64,000 nucleotides of DNA from Macropodus opercularis (taxonomy: Eukaryota > Chordata > Actinopteri > Anabantiformes > Osphronemidae): positions 320,001-384,000 of the forward strand of contig CM061106.1 in the NCBI GenBank assembly GCA_030770545.1, given 5' to 3'. Under the pieces are notes generated by a model. That model was not told the origin of the DNA. It saw only the letters and a program-made list of their open reading frames with translations, and did not search any database. The position numbers were made by a program, and so were the translations under genes. Shown here piece after piece: positions 1-11,323 of this stretch. Position 1 is the first letter of the stretch. Each line of letters begins with the position of its first letter.

Positions 1-1199
1 ACTGGTGTGATCTGACGGTGCTTGAACCGTTGAAGCAAAGCGAAGCGTGATCTGAGTGACCATGGACCTGGACCCTTTGAATTCAAAATTAAACATGAAA
101 CAGTCACATTTTGAAAGGACCCGACTCTAAAGCATTTTATTTTTGTGATATTCTTCTCTCAGCTTCAGCGTCAGTTCAACAGTCTCCTCTTCAATATTCA
201 TCCACAGATTCCTCTTTGCAAATACACCACAGCCTGTGAACAGACAGAAATATTCGATGGAACGAGTCTGGATGAAACATAGTTGGACAGACACACACAT
301 GCACACACTGACCCACATACACCTCCTACGCATAAAGGACTTGATCTGTTACTTAAAGGGGTTGAAGTATTTCACCTGCAGCTTAAATGTGTTATCGCTT
401 CCTGGAGTAACTTAGTGAAGGACGTCTTTAGTTGGTGGATCCTTTGTGACATAGCAAAAACATATAAAATATAGTTTTATATAAAACGCAACACATCACA
501 GCCTGTAACCAGCGGCAACACATGCTCGCTTTGAAGGAAGCAGACGATCTTTACAGGATTCTTTCATGTCCTTTGACGAATTTCCATCCTTTGTCAAAAC
601 TATTAAAGCTGGTTTAACCAGATCAGCCTCACGTGACCTAAAGGCTGTTTTAATGAGGGGCCAAGTGCTTGTCAGTGTATTATACATAGTCATATTGCAT
701 ATGTAACCATACCATGCACTGTAAACAAACATTCAGTTCACTGCAGAGTCTTGTATTTGTATTAATAGATGATTATCGGCCGTTTGACTCTTAAACAGCT
801 GCTTTGAAAACGTGCATGTGATCAGTAACACGATGCTGAATCATTCAACAGTCACTACGGACACGACTCATGTCCATCAGCCCGACGGCTCATTAACTTT
901 GACGCCGTGTCTTTCAGCTGATATGTACACAGCTCTATACAGCAAAGATGACGTTGGAGAGGCTGGTGCTCACCCATCTCCATGTCTAGATGTTCGACTG
1001 GGCTGGTCACACAACACGGACGCACTTACAGGACAGAGCAGACTCTTCCTGCTGAGCAGACGGAGGTCAGGGAGAGCAGGGCACTGAGCTCCACTCAGTG
1101 CAGGAGGTGGGAGGAAGGAGGACGGGAGCCAAGCTGTCGTCCTGGCTGGAGAACCTCTCCACCCCCAGGGTCGTCTCTAAGCAGCCACATCCAAGGTCT
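1..1199. other. No gene recognised (left end of copy A)
   Basis: I see no credible exon here. The copy-B counterpart contains a 290-bp block with a plausible exon (42585-42686) that is absent from A: A jumps from 'gaccatgga' near base 65 to sequence matching B near 42700. The rest is AT-rich unique or old repeat DNA shared by both copies. Confidence 0.5.
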
Positions 1200-1432
1200 T
1201 TTCTCCTGCTGCTGTGAGACTCTACCCCCAGAGCTGCTCAGTCAACCACTGAACATTATGCTACTGCTGCCAGTCTCTTTAAAAGTGGGTTTGAACGGTG
1301 CAATGTTATTACTACACCATGGTCTTGACTACTACTGTTATTAACTGCACATACTGGACTCTTTCTGTTGCTGAACTGCTGCAAGCAGGAAATTTCCCCA
1401 CAGCGAATAAAGGTTCATCTCATCTTGTCTTA
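1200..1432 (+). mobile_element. LINE 3'-end-like tail (copy A)
   Basis: The stretch ends in 'aatttccccacagcgaataa' plus a short 'aggttcatctcatctt' tail. This resembles the 'aatttccccactgcgggata' tail of the LINE at 63730 and the tail at 25950. Such ends are typical of fish Rex1/L2-type non-LTR retrotransposons. No coding part is preserved. It is also present in copy B (43820-44070), so it predates the duplication. Confidence 0.45.
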
Positions 1433-1714
1433 GTATAATACTACTACTAGTTCTACTACTACTTCCCTACAACTAGTACTATTACTGCTACAATACTACT
1501 AATATACTTTTATTAGTAAGCAGCTTCGTCAGCGCGACACAAGAGACAAAAGGTAAAACATGAACATTGAGTCACTGTTATTTGTTCCTCCATGGAAAGA
1601 ATGAGTTAATTTCATAGAATGAAACAGGTCCTTTTGTTTTACAGCCTATGTTTCATAATCATATGCTCATTACTTCCTGTCTGATTGACAGATATGACTG
1701 TTGTTGGAAATTCC

Positions 1715-2523
1715 AAAGGTGTTACGATTCGGCCCTCCAACCACCTGAGGGCGCTCGTGTTCGCCCTTCTTCTTTGTTGGTTTTTTGTTTCGTCCTAGTT
1801 CCTGGTTTTGATTAGTGGTTTCACCTGTTTTTGATTTCCTGTCTGTGTGTTATTTAAGTTCCTCAGTTTTTTCACTCGGTGCTGGCTCGTCACGAATGTT
1901 ACGCTTTTGTCTTAGACTGCTATCCTTATTAATCGTGTGATCTTGAATGTTATGCTTTTTGGTTCTCAGTTTAGGAATGTTACTTGTCACTAGTGTGTTA
2001 CCTTTGTTCTCCGTTCAGCTCGTTAGTGGTCCTTTGTCTGTTGCTCTTTGTCTGTCTTCTGTGCCCTGTGCGTCTGTAAGTATCTGTGTAAGTCTCGGTC
2101 TTAGTTCTGTATTCTTCCTCTTGTTCGGTGTCTTAGTTTGGTAGTCCTGAGTTGTTGTAGTTAGAGTGTGTATTTGTTTGTCTTGGTTTGTTGCCCCTGA
2201 TTTGATCTTGTGATTAACACTATTGTCACCCGTGTTTTGTGTTAGTTCTTGTTTTGTGTTCTCCTTAAATTAAATAATCATTTATTCTTTAATCCTTTGT
2301 TCTGTGGTCGTGCAAGTGGGTTCTCGCCTGTGAGTACTCCAGAGAGTCGTAGAAGCTTTGAATCTTGTGATCAGGGAACAGAGCTCAGGTGAAGCTTTCC
2401 CTGCTTCCGGAGTTTTGGCGCCACCGTGTGGCGATTCAAGGAGTCAGCACCAGGGCCTCAGGCTATCCCTGCCCCTGGGACTCCAGCTTAGTTTGTTGTA
2501 GAGTGCCATTTTGTAACAAAAGG
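1715..2523. mobile_element. Solo LTR with 5-bp target-site duplication (copy A only)
   Basis: A 799-bp element (1720-2518) starts TGTTAC and ends GTAACA, the TG...CA form of an LTR with short inverted termini. It is flanked by AAAGG on both sides (1715-1719 and 2519-2523). Copy B has the uninterrupted empty site with a single 'ccaaaggcttc' near 44355. No internal retroviral region follows, so this is a solo LTR left by LTR-LTR recombination. The same family occurs at 24647-25440. Ty3/Gypsy or ERV origin is possible; I cannot decide. Confidence 0.93.
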
Positions 2524-3540
2524 CTTCATTTAGATGAAACTATGCATTTGTGGTCACAGTGATGATGGACCAACCACAGGCTACGGTTGGTTTATAGGTG
2601 AACTCATGTCCTCAGGGGCTTTGACATGTTTAAACCTTTATATCATCTGTGAGGTTCATTGAATTTGTTCATTATTATTTTATACAGATATTAACATGTT
2701 GTACTGTTGATGTTTTAAAATGTCTAATAAATATTCAGGTGTGTTTTGGGAGATGATTTAATAATAATATTACTTAGAGCAGGAGAAAGACACAGCAGAA
2801 CACGTTACTGTATAATAAACCATATTACAATAGATCCTATTTACACACAGCTGTGAAATATGAATGAGTGAGAATAAGCATCACTGAAACTAAATATAAT
2901 TATGATGATAAGTCCTGAGCAAAACACTATAAATCTACATTAACACAGGTTTAGATCAGAAACATATAAAAAGAAAAAAAAACTCTAACTCTACCATTTG
3001 GTAGAATTTCAGGTTGTAAATGCCAATTTTTTCTCAACGCATCCCTTCAAAGAAGTAAAGAAATAAAAGGCCAAGTTATAATTTCCTTCAGGTTTAAATG
3101 TGCTTCAGTTCAACTTTAACGGATTCTGGCTTTGAAAACTAGAAGGAGCTTCCAGTGACACCGAGCTCAATGATGTAGCTGTTACCATTCAGGAGCTGCA
3201 GACATTTTCATCTGGCCTTTTACAAATGTCTGCACTAGATGGTTAAAAGGTTCAAACAGAGAGATGGAGACGCTGTGAGGTCAGAGGTGAATAGTGGAGT
3301 CAGTGCAGGGACCAGAACCACAAGGTGGAGGGAGAACCGGCCCCAACATCCATCACAATGAGTTGACATCTGCATTGAACGATGCTCAGTAAAAACACTG
3401 TAAACATATAAACGTAGCCGCGTCACAAAAACAAGGAAATAGAAGCAAAGGCTGTTGATCCTGAATGAAGAGGTTTCAATTCTCTCTGGCGAGTAAACAG
3501 TAGTTCCTACATTATCCAGCGAGTGGCGCTGTAGCTCTAT
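2524..3540. other. No gene recognised
   Basis: AT-rich intergenic DNA collinear with 44360-45370 in copy B. I see no exon-like frame, RNA gene or recognisable mobile element. Confidence 0.5.
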
Positions 3541-3783
3541 GGCTGATGGCAGCGCTCGCCACAAAACAAGTCGAACACGTGACGTCATCAGTCAGTGACA
3601 GCGTTTCAGTGAAAATCCGCTGAAGGACTTTCTGAGTAAACACAATCTCAGCTGCTGTTGGTTCATCCTGTAATGAGTCAAAGTGAGATCAGCGTGTGAT
3701 GGTTTCGGTTTGTGTGCGTTGACGGAACGTGGTGCTTTCAAGGACCTACCGCCACGACGGGAAACAACAGGCAGCGAGACGAC
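3540..3783 (+). promoter_or_regulatory. Probable 5'-UTR exon and promoter area of zinc-finger gene A
   Basis: A moderately CpG-containing stretch with a 'tgacgtcat' CRE-like site near 3580 ends at a consensus splice donor (GAC|GTAAGT, donor at 3784). The next downstream acceptor (ccctccacag, ending 5050) leads straight into the ATG exon of the zinc-finger gene. It is conserved in copy B (45375-45635). No transcript evidence is available, so exon assignment is inference. Confidence 0.35.
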
Positions 3784-3998
3784 GTAAGTGTTGAAACGAG
3801 TCCATTGTTCAACGTGAGCGACTGGTTGGAAGGAGTTTGTGACTTTGTGCATTGATTCGTCCAGAAGGAGATGAAATCGGTCCAAGTGTCTGAACTTCGT
3901 TCTTCACTAAGGACTCGCTGCAGCATTTTGGAGTCAGTTCATGTTCGTTTTATTTAGTAGAGATGTGCTTTGTAGCGGATGCTCTGGTTCCGTGTTGT

Positions 3999-4765
3999 AG
4001 TGTGTTGTGGTCTATTCAGTAGCGTTAGCTCTTAGTGTTGTGGTCTATTCAGTAGTGTTAGCTCTTAGTGTTGTGGTCTATTCAGTAGTTAGCTCTTAGT
4101 GTTGTGGTCTGTTCAGTAGTGTTAGCTCTTAGTGTTGTGGTCTGTTCAGTAGTGTTAGCTCTTAGTGTTGTGGTCTATTCAGTAGTGTTAGCTCTTAGTG
4201 TTGTGGTCTGTTCAGTAGTGTTAGCTCTTAGTGTTGTGGTCTATTCAGTAGTGTTAGCTCTTAGTGTTGTGGTCTATTCAGTAGTGTTAGCTCTTAGTGT
4301 TGTGGTCTATTCAGTAGTGTTAGTTCTTAGTGTTGTGGTCTATTCAGTAGTGTTAGCTCTTAGTGTTGTGGTCTATTCAGTAGTTAGCTCTTAGTGTTGT
4401 GGTCTGTTCAGTAGTGTTAGCTCTTAGTGTTGTGGTCTATTCAGTAGTGTTAGCTCTTAGTGTTGTGGTCTGTTCAGTAGTGTTAGCTCTTAGTGTTGTG
4501 GTCTGTTCAGTAGTGTTAGCTCTTAGTGTTGTGGTCTATTCAGTAGTGTTAGCTCTTAGTGTTGTGGTCTATTCAGTAGTGTTAGCTCTTAGTGTTGTGG
4601 TCTATTCAGTAGTGTTAGCTCTTAGTGTTGTGGTCTGTTCAGTAGTGTTAGCTCTTAGTGTTGTGCTCTGTTCAGTAGTGTTAGCTCTTAGTGTTGTGGT
4701 CTATTCAGTAGTGTTAGCTCTTAGTGTTGTGGTCTGTTCAGTAGTGTTAGCTCTTAGTGTTGTGT
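3999..4765 (+). repeat. 33-bp minisatellite, about 23 units (copy A only)
   Basis: Tandem copies of a 33-bp unit whose core is 'gttagctcttagtgttgtgg' followed by 'tctattcagtagt', with T/G variants at the 'tcta/tctg' position. Because 33 is a multiple of 3, each frame stays open and gives a monotonous hydrophobic 11-residue repeat; this is not evidence of coding. The array lies in the intron between the presumed 5'-UTR exon and the ATG exon of zinc-finger gene A. Copy B lacks it completely (block A 3944-5023), with GTTCAT at both edges. The same family in reverse orientation is at 37334-38831. Confidence 0.95.
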
Positions 4766-5063
4766 AGGAGCAGACACTACTGTTGTTCCTTCCAGCTCAC
4801 ATCAACAACTGGGAGAATGTGTCACAATCTGAGCCTTTTGTTCCACAGATGCATAATCTATATGTAAAGCTTTCTGTAATTGTCTACTTTCTCTATTCTC
4901 AAACATTCTACGTGATTCTCACATAACAATAAATCCTTTGCTTCCATGTTTAGCTGATGCCTTTGATCTGTTTTGAGACACAGCGACACTCAGATCATTC
5001 TGCTGCAATTGTAGTCTGTTCATCACTTTCCCCTTATTTTCCCTCCACAGTGACAGGACTGAA

Positions 5064-8000
5064 ATGGATCATTACAAGTTGGAAGGGAAAACAGAGGACA
5101 CAGACCTTTATCAAGACCAGTCCAAGAGCGATACGGAGCAGCGGGAGCCGAGTTTTCCAGAACAGGACGGGTCCACTAATGGAATCAAGGAGGAGCAGCA
5201 GGACCCGAGTTTAACTGAGCAGCACTGGTCGAGTAGCGGAATTAAGAAAGAGCAGCAGGACAACGACCACGATGGAGCCACAGACCAACAGGTCGGTGCT
5301 GATCAGTTCACCGCTAAAAGCCTGAACATGAGCCTCAGGCTCCGTCTGTCACCAGAACAAAGTGGTTGGTGTCAAACCTAGGAAGCAGTTTAGTCTTTGT
5401 CGGGCTGCAGACGTGGTGGGAGCCAACATGGCGGCTTTTCCCCGATGCTTTAGTGAAAACCCAGCAAACGAGTGTGGCTGTAGAACAGGGGTGTCCAAAC
5501 ATTTTGCAAACAGGGACAGATTTGGTGAGGTGAAAATGTGTGGTCTCCACTGAAGGAGCTGCTCAGTCTCCACTGTCTGGTGCAGTGAGAAGCATCGTCC
5601 ACGATGGACGTCAGCTTGGCCAACGCCCCTGCCAGAGTCCGGTGGAGCCAGGACAGAACCTCCTAGTTCAGGACGTCACTGTTGTGAGTCCAGTCCAGTT
5701 CACGGTTCAGGTGAACACCAGGTTCTTCAAACTGTCTCCATGTCTGAGTCCTGGATGCTCACCGGTGACTGATGTGGTGGTTTCCTCTGGAAGTCAGTCA
5801 CCGTCTCGTCTTACTGGACCTGTGACTTTGCTGAACTTCAGCCGCATCAGTTCTCTCCTCACGTGGTCTGATGTTGGGGAGTCAGGGGTGGTGGTGGTGG
5901 CAACGATGGCTGTTCATGGAGGAGGATGGTGTGAGTGTGTGGGGGTGGGTGTAGCCGCTGGGCTGTAGCTGTGTTAAGTGGAGGGGCTGGAGTCAAATCT
6001 GTTGAAGAACAGGTTTAACCCGTTGGCCAGGTTCTGGTCCTCACCAGTCGTCCCTGCTCCTCTGATCTGTCCGTGGCCAGAGATGGTCTTCAGGCCTCTC
6101 ACACATCTCTGACCTTGTTCTGCTCCAGCTTCCTCCTGTAGCTGTTCTTAGCCTGATCTTGTGTTTGAGTTTGTGCTGAGCTCTCCTCTGCTCCTCTCTG
6201 CCCCCTGAGTTAAAAGCCCTCCTCCTTCAGCAGGCCTTTAAGTTCAGGGGTCACCCAGGGCTTGTTGTTAGAGAAGCACCGTGTTCTCTACACAGAAGCT
6301 GATGTAGTCTGTGATGCAGTGGCTCAGGCTGTTGATGTCGCTCCATGACAGCCGCAGAGTTTCTCCCAGTCTGTGGGAACAAACACAGACAAATAAATCT
6401 GTTCCTCTATCAAGTAGCTCTTCACTCATTCATTTCATTGTTCACTCCTCTAAGCAAACTCTTGCTTTTTGTCAGGACAAAGTTTCTCCACCACTTCCAT
6501 CACATCGTTGCTGAGTCCCCCCCAGTAGAAGGTTGGCAGTGCTTGGCAGCCAGCGTTGCCACCTCGTAGCAGCCTTTGTGGCCTTTTCATTTGACTCATG
6601 GGCTCTTGTGAAAACTGCTGTGCCGCTAAACAGCTTCAGTAGGTTCCGTTTTCTGCAGTTCGTTCCCAGTTAGCTTGTCGTAGTCAGCATGTTTCTCTGG
6701 TGGAGCCTCTTGATGTTGAAGTCATTGAAAACAGTCTCTTGGCAAAGCAGGAAGAAACAGTTGGAAATAGTCAGAATGTGTCCATTGGGTTCAAATGTTG
6801 TAGTTTTACTCTGTGTTGTGTTGTGGTGTGTGTCCATAAAGTGGTTTTGAGCGGCACCGTGAGGGTAAGTGTTTGGACAGACCTGCTGGAAAAGCTTTGA
6901 CTAAACAGTTATGATCCCAGAGGAAACGTTAGAACATACGTCCAACGATGCAGCAGCCAAATCTGGTTGAAGCAGCTTGAACAGGATAGAAAAGGAGAAC
7001 GAACTTCAACAAAGGAGGAAAGAAACAAGTAAATATTTCAAATAAAACATCAACTTGAAGTTGAGGCGCATGTAAGATGGTCAGAGACACACGTCTAACA
7101 CCAACCACAGCCTCACTACGGTTGGACAGAAGCTGTCTGATGGAGCATTAATGGCTTTTTTATGTTTATATTGTATTTGTATGTAGACAAACCTGTGACA
7201 ACAGTCATCACACTAGCAACCAGTTAAAATAGAGGAAGGTTGACTCACCCTTTGTGTTGTGTGTCGCACTGAGCATAGAGAACAGAATGAAGTGTGAAGA
7301 GTTAGTTTGTGGGTTTGAGAGAAAATCATGGACAATCTCAAGGCTACACGTCCGTCTCCAGAGATCTGAACGTTCATCCAGAGGTTTACTTGTTCACACA
7401 GAATTAATTGTGGTTCTATCACAGTTCAGCATCTGCTATACGTTGAAAGGTTGTAATGGTGTTGATGTTTTCGACCTGGGTGACAGGCAGCCAACTTCCA
7501 TCACAGCTGCTCCTTCCACTAACTTCTTCTTCCAGTAGAAGCTGCTGAGGTCGCTCTGTCGTCTCCTTGGCTTCCACGCTATTTGCTCATCTGCTGAGAG
7601 GATGTTTGGACGACTGCTCCTACGCTTTTTTCTGTGAAAGCTTTCTATAAGGCTCCTACTTCTTTCTTTGCCTCTGTCTGCTTCTTTGGTTCCAATTCAG
7701 TTCCATCATGAGATTTAATTTTCTCCTCTATATCACTGTAGAAACCCAGAGGAAGAAGGACTTCAAGGCTGCATTTCTGTCATCAATGTTACCAGGCCTT
7801 CACAAGACCATCAGAGCTAAAGAAGCATCAGAAGGTTCACTCTGGAAAGAAAACATACACCTGTGATCAGTGTGGAAAAGCTTTCACTACAAGATGTAAC
7901 CTAAAGGCCCATCAGCAGATTCACACAGGTGAAAGACCGTACACCTGCAACGAATGTGGGGCAGCTTTCCACAGGTCAGACTCTCTGAAACTCCACTGTC

Positions 8001-8185
8001 GTATTCACTCTGGAGAGAAACCTCACTGGTGTAAACAGTGTGGAAAAACGTTCTCTCACCTCAGCAACTTACTGACACATCAACGTATTCACAGTGGAGA
8101 GAAACCTCATTGGTGTGATCAGTGTGGAAAAACATTCTCTTATTCTTCCAGCCTAACCAACCACAGGTGCCTCCACATTGGATAA
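5064..8185 (+). CDS. C2H2 zinc-finger protein, copy A (5 fingers)
   Basis: Two coding exons: 5064-5291 and 7742-8185, giving about 223 aa. The first ATG (5064) lies 13 bp after a good acceptor (ccctccacag). The donor after 5291 (CAG|GTCGGT) is weak but leaves phase 0, matching the acceptor 'cactgtag' before 7742. Exon 1 encodes an acidic, Gln/Glu-rich N-terminus with two repeats of an 'IKxEQQD' motif. Exon 2 encodes five C2H2 fingers with TGEKP-type linkers; finger 1 starts at CHQC, finger 5 ends with HRCLH just before the TAA. It is expected to be a nuclear DNA-binding regulator; the target is unknown. The intron holds an antisense LINE piece. An 'aataaa' lies near 8871. Relative to copy B it has one extra finger (finger 4) and several replaced residues. 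Confidence 0.85.
5560..6400 (-). mobile_element. Antisense LINE fragment (Rex1/L2-like), copy A
   Basis: Read on the minus strand, broken frames give the motifs 'NNKPWVTPELK', 'NSYRRKLEQ' and 'VRDVWRGLKTISGHG', the link between endonuclease and reverse transcriptase in fish Rex1/L2-type LINEs. The same 'NNKPWVTPELKALL' motif occurs in the LINE at 62817-63536. The fragment is frameshifted and dead. It lies within the intron of zinc-finger gene A and its counterpart is in the intron of copy B, so it predates the duplication. Confidence 0.7.
6401..7741. other. Zinc-finger gene A intron, remainder
   Basis: I see no further exon. From about 7440 to 7620 the sequence differs completely from copy B (48136-48200), an apparent block replacement or indel between the copies. 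Confidence 0.5.
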
Positions 8186-9420
8186 AGCCCTTATTCGTGT
8201 TAAAGTCTGAGCTTTAGCAGAGAGCGAATAGTATCTAAAAAGCTGTGGAGTATTAAATCAAAGCAACCAAACTTTTATGACATCTTTAAACAAACACACC
8301 CTGTTATATGAAACATCAGGCTGTTGATCCAACACCTGAACCAATCAAATCCTAGATGAGGTGAGATCCAGGCGTTTCCCATCATCCCCTGAGGTTCTGC
8401 AGTCGCTGGAAACATCAGCAGCCTCTGGCTCCAAAACCTGCAGCTGCTTTGGCCTCGTGAGATCATGGCTGCATACGTACGCATGACGTCAGAGCACGTT
8501 GGGATCAAAGTGGACGGAAACTAACCAGCAGGCACCGATCAGCGGTGATGGAACCTGAGCAGAACTCATCTCCAACGAGCCTCCGGATGAACCAACTCTC
8601 TCACAGTGATTATCTTTGTTTTCACTCTAGTCAGTGTAATTTGACTTCATTGTTTTATTTTCTACAGACTTTAATTCTGCGTCATGTTTAATCTACCAGT
8701 TGTTATTTTAGCGTCTTATATTCAGAATATTCATCTGAATAACATGGATGCAGTGTTTAGAAAAGAAGTGACGACACAACCAACAACCAGACGCTGTGCA
8801 GGTGACCTACCTACCTACGACCTGCTGGTTTTGTCAGAGACACAATTGTTGGTGCTGTTCTGTTAACAGTCAATAAAAATGAGACGTGACTTTTCATTCA
8901 ACATGTGGAGGTTTTTATTGCAGACGTTCTCTATAGATCGTGGGAATCCTACGTATTTCAATATCTCTGGAACCAGACAAAGTAGCTTCAAAGCTGAAGG
9001 AGACCAGAGCTGAATGAAGGAAAGCTCAGTTTGGACACTAGCCTCCTTCTCTTTGCTATAAAACTAATGTGAGCTGTGTGTTAACTACTTACTGTGTTAT
9101 TATCATGTCTTAACTACTAACTATGTTATTATCATGTGTTAAATTCTTAGGCAGCCCCATATAACACAGCAGAGTTGGGCTGCAGACTCAAAATAAAATA
9201 GAATCAAATTAAAACAAGTGAATTTAAGTAAAAAATAGAAAAATACAGATTTGATAAGTAAATATTCAAATGAGATGGACGGAGAATTTGACAGAGAAAC
9301 AGGTGACGATGGGAGGGGTCCAGGAAGCAACGGACCACGGTGAAAGCCGATACACAGTCAACTAGAAAAAGGAAAGGCTAAACAAGAAATAGAGGAAATG
9401 TTGAAAAGGAAAGGAGCAGG
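8186..9420. other. 3' flank of zinc-finger gene A
   Basis: This contains the probable 3' UTR with 'aataaa' near 8871. About 200 bp present in copy B (48780-48980) and, inverted, in the third locus (18298-18490) is missing from A near 8280. Beyond 8900 I see no gene. Confidence 0.5.
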
Positions 9421-9900
9421 TGGTGACGTCAGCAGGCAACTGAAACGCCTGAGGAAGAGGACAAACACACTGCGATGATAAAAGAGAGGAAAGCAGTTTG
9501 CTGCATCAAAGCAAACTGAGAGCAGAAATGGAGAAAGCGGAGCGACACAGACAAAAGGGTTTAAATGGTGGGTTGGTTGTCAGTGTGGAGATGCAGGAAC
9601 CCAACCACACACTCACGTCCAAAGAGCAGAGTGGACCTACGCCACCCCCACCATATGCATCAGCCCCAATGAAACCCTCTGCGCCTCCTGAAGAAGCCGT
9701 TGCTGACATCATTGTATCCTGTACTGGAAGTGATGGGAGGAGAATTCATGGTGGAGAAAGGACCAGCAAGAGACACACACAGAGAAGGATGGACACAGAA
9801 ACAGGAAGTGGAACAGGAACAGCTGCTCTTTGCAGTCAGAGTAAGAAGGGAGAACCCTGAGAGGGAACAAAGAAGAGCCAGCGCTGGAGGTAAAGTGTGA
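9420..9900 (+). pseudogene. Retroelement gag-like fragment with PPPPY motif, copy A
   Basis: The frame from about 9528 encodes a Lys/Arg-rich stretch, then a proline-rich segment with PPPPY (9643-9657), a classic late-domain motif of retroviral Gag. Just after it, the continuation typical of Gag ('LYPVLEVMGGEF') is found in another frame, so a frameshift lies near 9700-9715. The same break is in copy B (50100-50565), hence it predates the duplication. No flanking LTRs were recognised. Assignment to Gag rests on motif resemblance only. Confidence 0.45.
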
Positions 9901-9904
9901 ACAT

Positions 9905-10085
9905 TGGATGGGACCAGATGAGACAGGATGAGACAGGATGACAGAGGATGAGACAGGATGAGACAGGATGACACAGGATGGGACAGGATGTGACAGGATG
10001 TGACAGGATGACAGAGGATGTGACAGGATGACAGAGGATGTGACAGGATGAGACAGGATGAGACAGGATGTGACAGGATGTGACA
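9905..10085 (+). repeat. 10-bp minisatellite, short array (copy A)
   Basis: Tandem decamers of the type GATGAGACAG with variants GATGACAGAG, GATGGGACAG and GATGTGACAG, about 18 units. The orthologous array in copy B is more than five times longer and interrupted by a LINE. Confidence 0.95.
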
Positions 10086-10239
10086 TCCATGCTCAGCAGC
10101 TGAAGAAAACTAGTAATAGAACAAACCAGTTTAAGCCAGTGGCAGGTTACAGGCTCGGGGACAGGGAGGAGCAGCCCCTGTTTAAACACAGGCTCATATG
10201 ACTATATGCTGTAGACTATATATATTTAAAAAACCCCCG

Positions 10240-10742
10240 TGGGCGGTCTGATCCATCCAAGCTCGGGTCCTCTACCAGAGGCCTGGGAGCTTGAGGGTTC
10301 TGCGCAGTATCTTAGCTGTTCCTGCACTTTTCTGGACTGAGATGTCTGAGGTCTTTCCTGGGATCTGTTCTAGCCACTCCTCCAGTTTGGGGGTTACTGC
10401 CCCGAGTGCTCCGATCACCACGGGCACCACTTTCACCTTGACTTTCCAGGCCTTCTCAAATTCTTCTTAGAGCCCCTGGTATTTCTCTAATTTCTCGAGT
10501 TCCTTCTTTCTGATGTTAGCATCGCAAGGTATTGCTATGTCAACCACAACGGCTCGTCTCTGCTGTTTGTCCACCACCACAATGTCCGGTTGGTTCTCCA
10601 TTACCATTTTATCTGTCTGTATCTGGACGTCCCACAGGATCTTGGCTCGGTCGTTCTCTACCACCTTAGGGGTTTCCCACCTGGACCTTGGTACTTCCAG
10701 TCCGTACTCTGCACAGATGTTCCTGTTCACTACACCCTCTGA
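10240..10742 (-). mobile_element. RLE-type LINE 3' fragment (R2/R4/Dong-like), copy A
   Basis: The minus strand encodes the C-terminus of a non-LTR element with a restriction-like endonuclease: 'QPDIVVVD' followed by 'AVVVDIAIP', then 'RKKELEKLEKYQGL', fitting the PD-(D/E)xK type catalytic core. In A the codon after 'YQGL' is TAA (about 10469) where copy B has AAA, so the frame is broken. The 5' part seen in B (CCHC knuckle) is deleted in A: the sequence jumps near 10742 to DNA corresponding to B 55580. Confidence 0.75.
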
Positions 10743-10879
10743 CACCCGCCCAGCAAACAGGCATTAACCCTGGTAAGAAGCTCAACGCAATAAACCAACT
10801 GGAATCTCAAAAAGGAGAAACAGTCACTTCCTCTGCTTGTTTCCTTTCCTAACCCGCCCACAACAAAAGCCTCAAAGAC

Positions 10880-11323
10880 TAATCCTCAGTTTAACTTTTA
10901 TTCATTTTATCTCATTACAAATCAAACGTTAGATGGCAATAGCAGTGTTGTCATGGTTATCAGGCGTTAAACTGGTTGCCATGACGATGGCAGTATGAAG
11001 TATGAGTACAGACAAACTGAACATGAAAGCACTAATCTGGAAAAGTGGCCCACGCTGACCTGGTCCAATCTGGATCAGAACGTGATGGAGTGTCAGGTTG
11101 TGGTAAACAGTGTTAAACGTCAGACGTGATGGGGAACCGTGGTCTGGGTCTTCATGTCCTCCCGTCCAGACCAGCTCCGTAGCAGTAGCCTGTTTTCAGG
11201 ACGTTCAGTGAAGCTGGGTGAAGACTGATCCTCATCACATCCAAGTCCTGTAGCATCTAGTCTTTAGGTGCTGGTACCAGATCCTACAGAGACCGTCAGA
11301 CTGTGTTAGACTTGGTCTTAGGG
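10880..11323 (-). other. 3' UTR of TSC22-domain gene A
   Basis: This lies downstream (minus strand) of the TGA at 11324-11326. An AATAAA on the minus strand is at 10897-10902. The stretch is highly conserved with B 55720-56164. Confidence 0.5.

Noticed and set aside
9905..10085. CRISPR-like array
   Set aside because: Units are adjacent without unique spacers, and the genome is vertebrate; it is an ordinary minisatellite.
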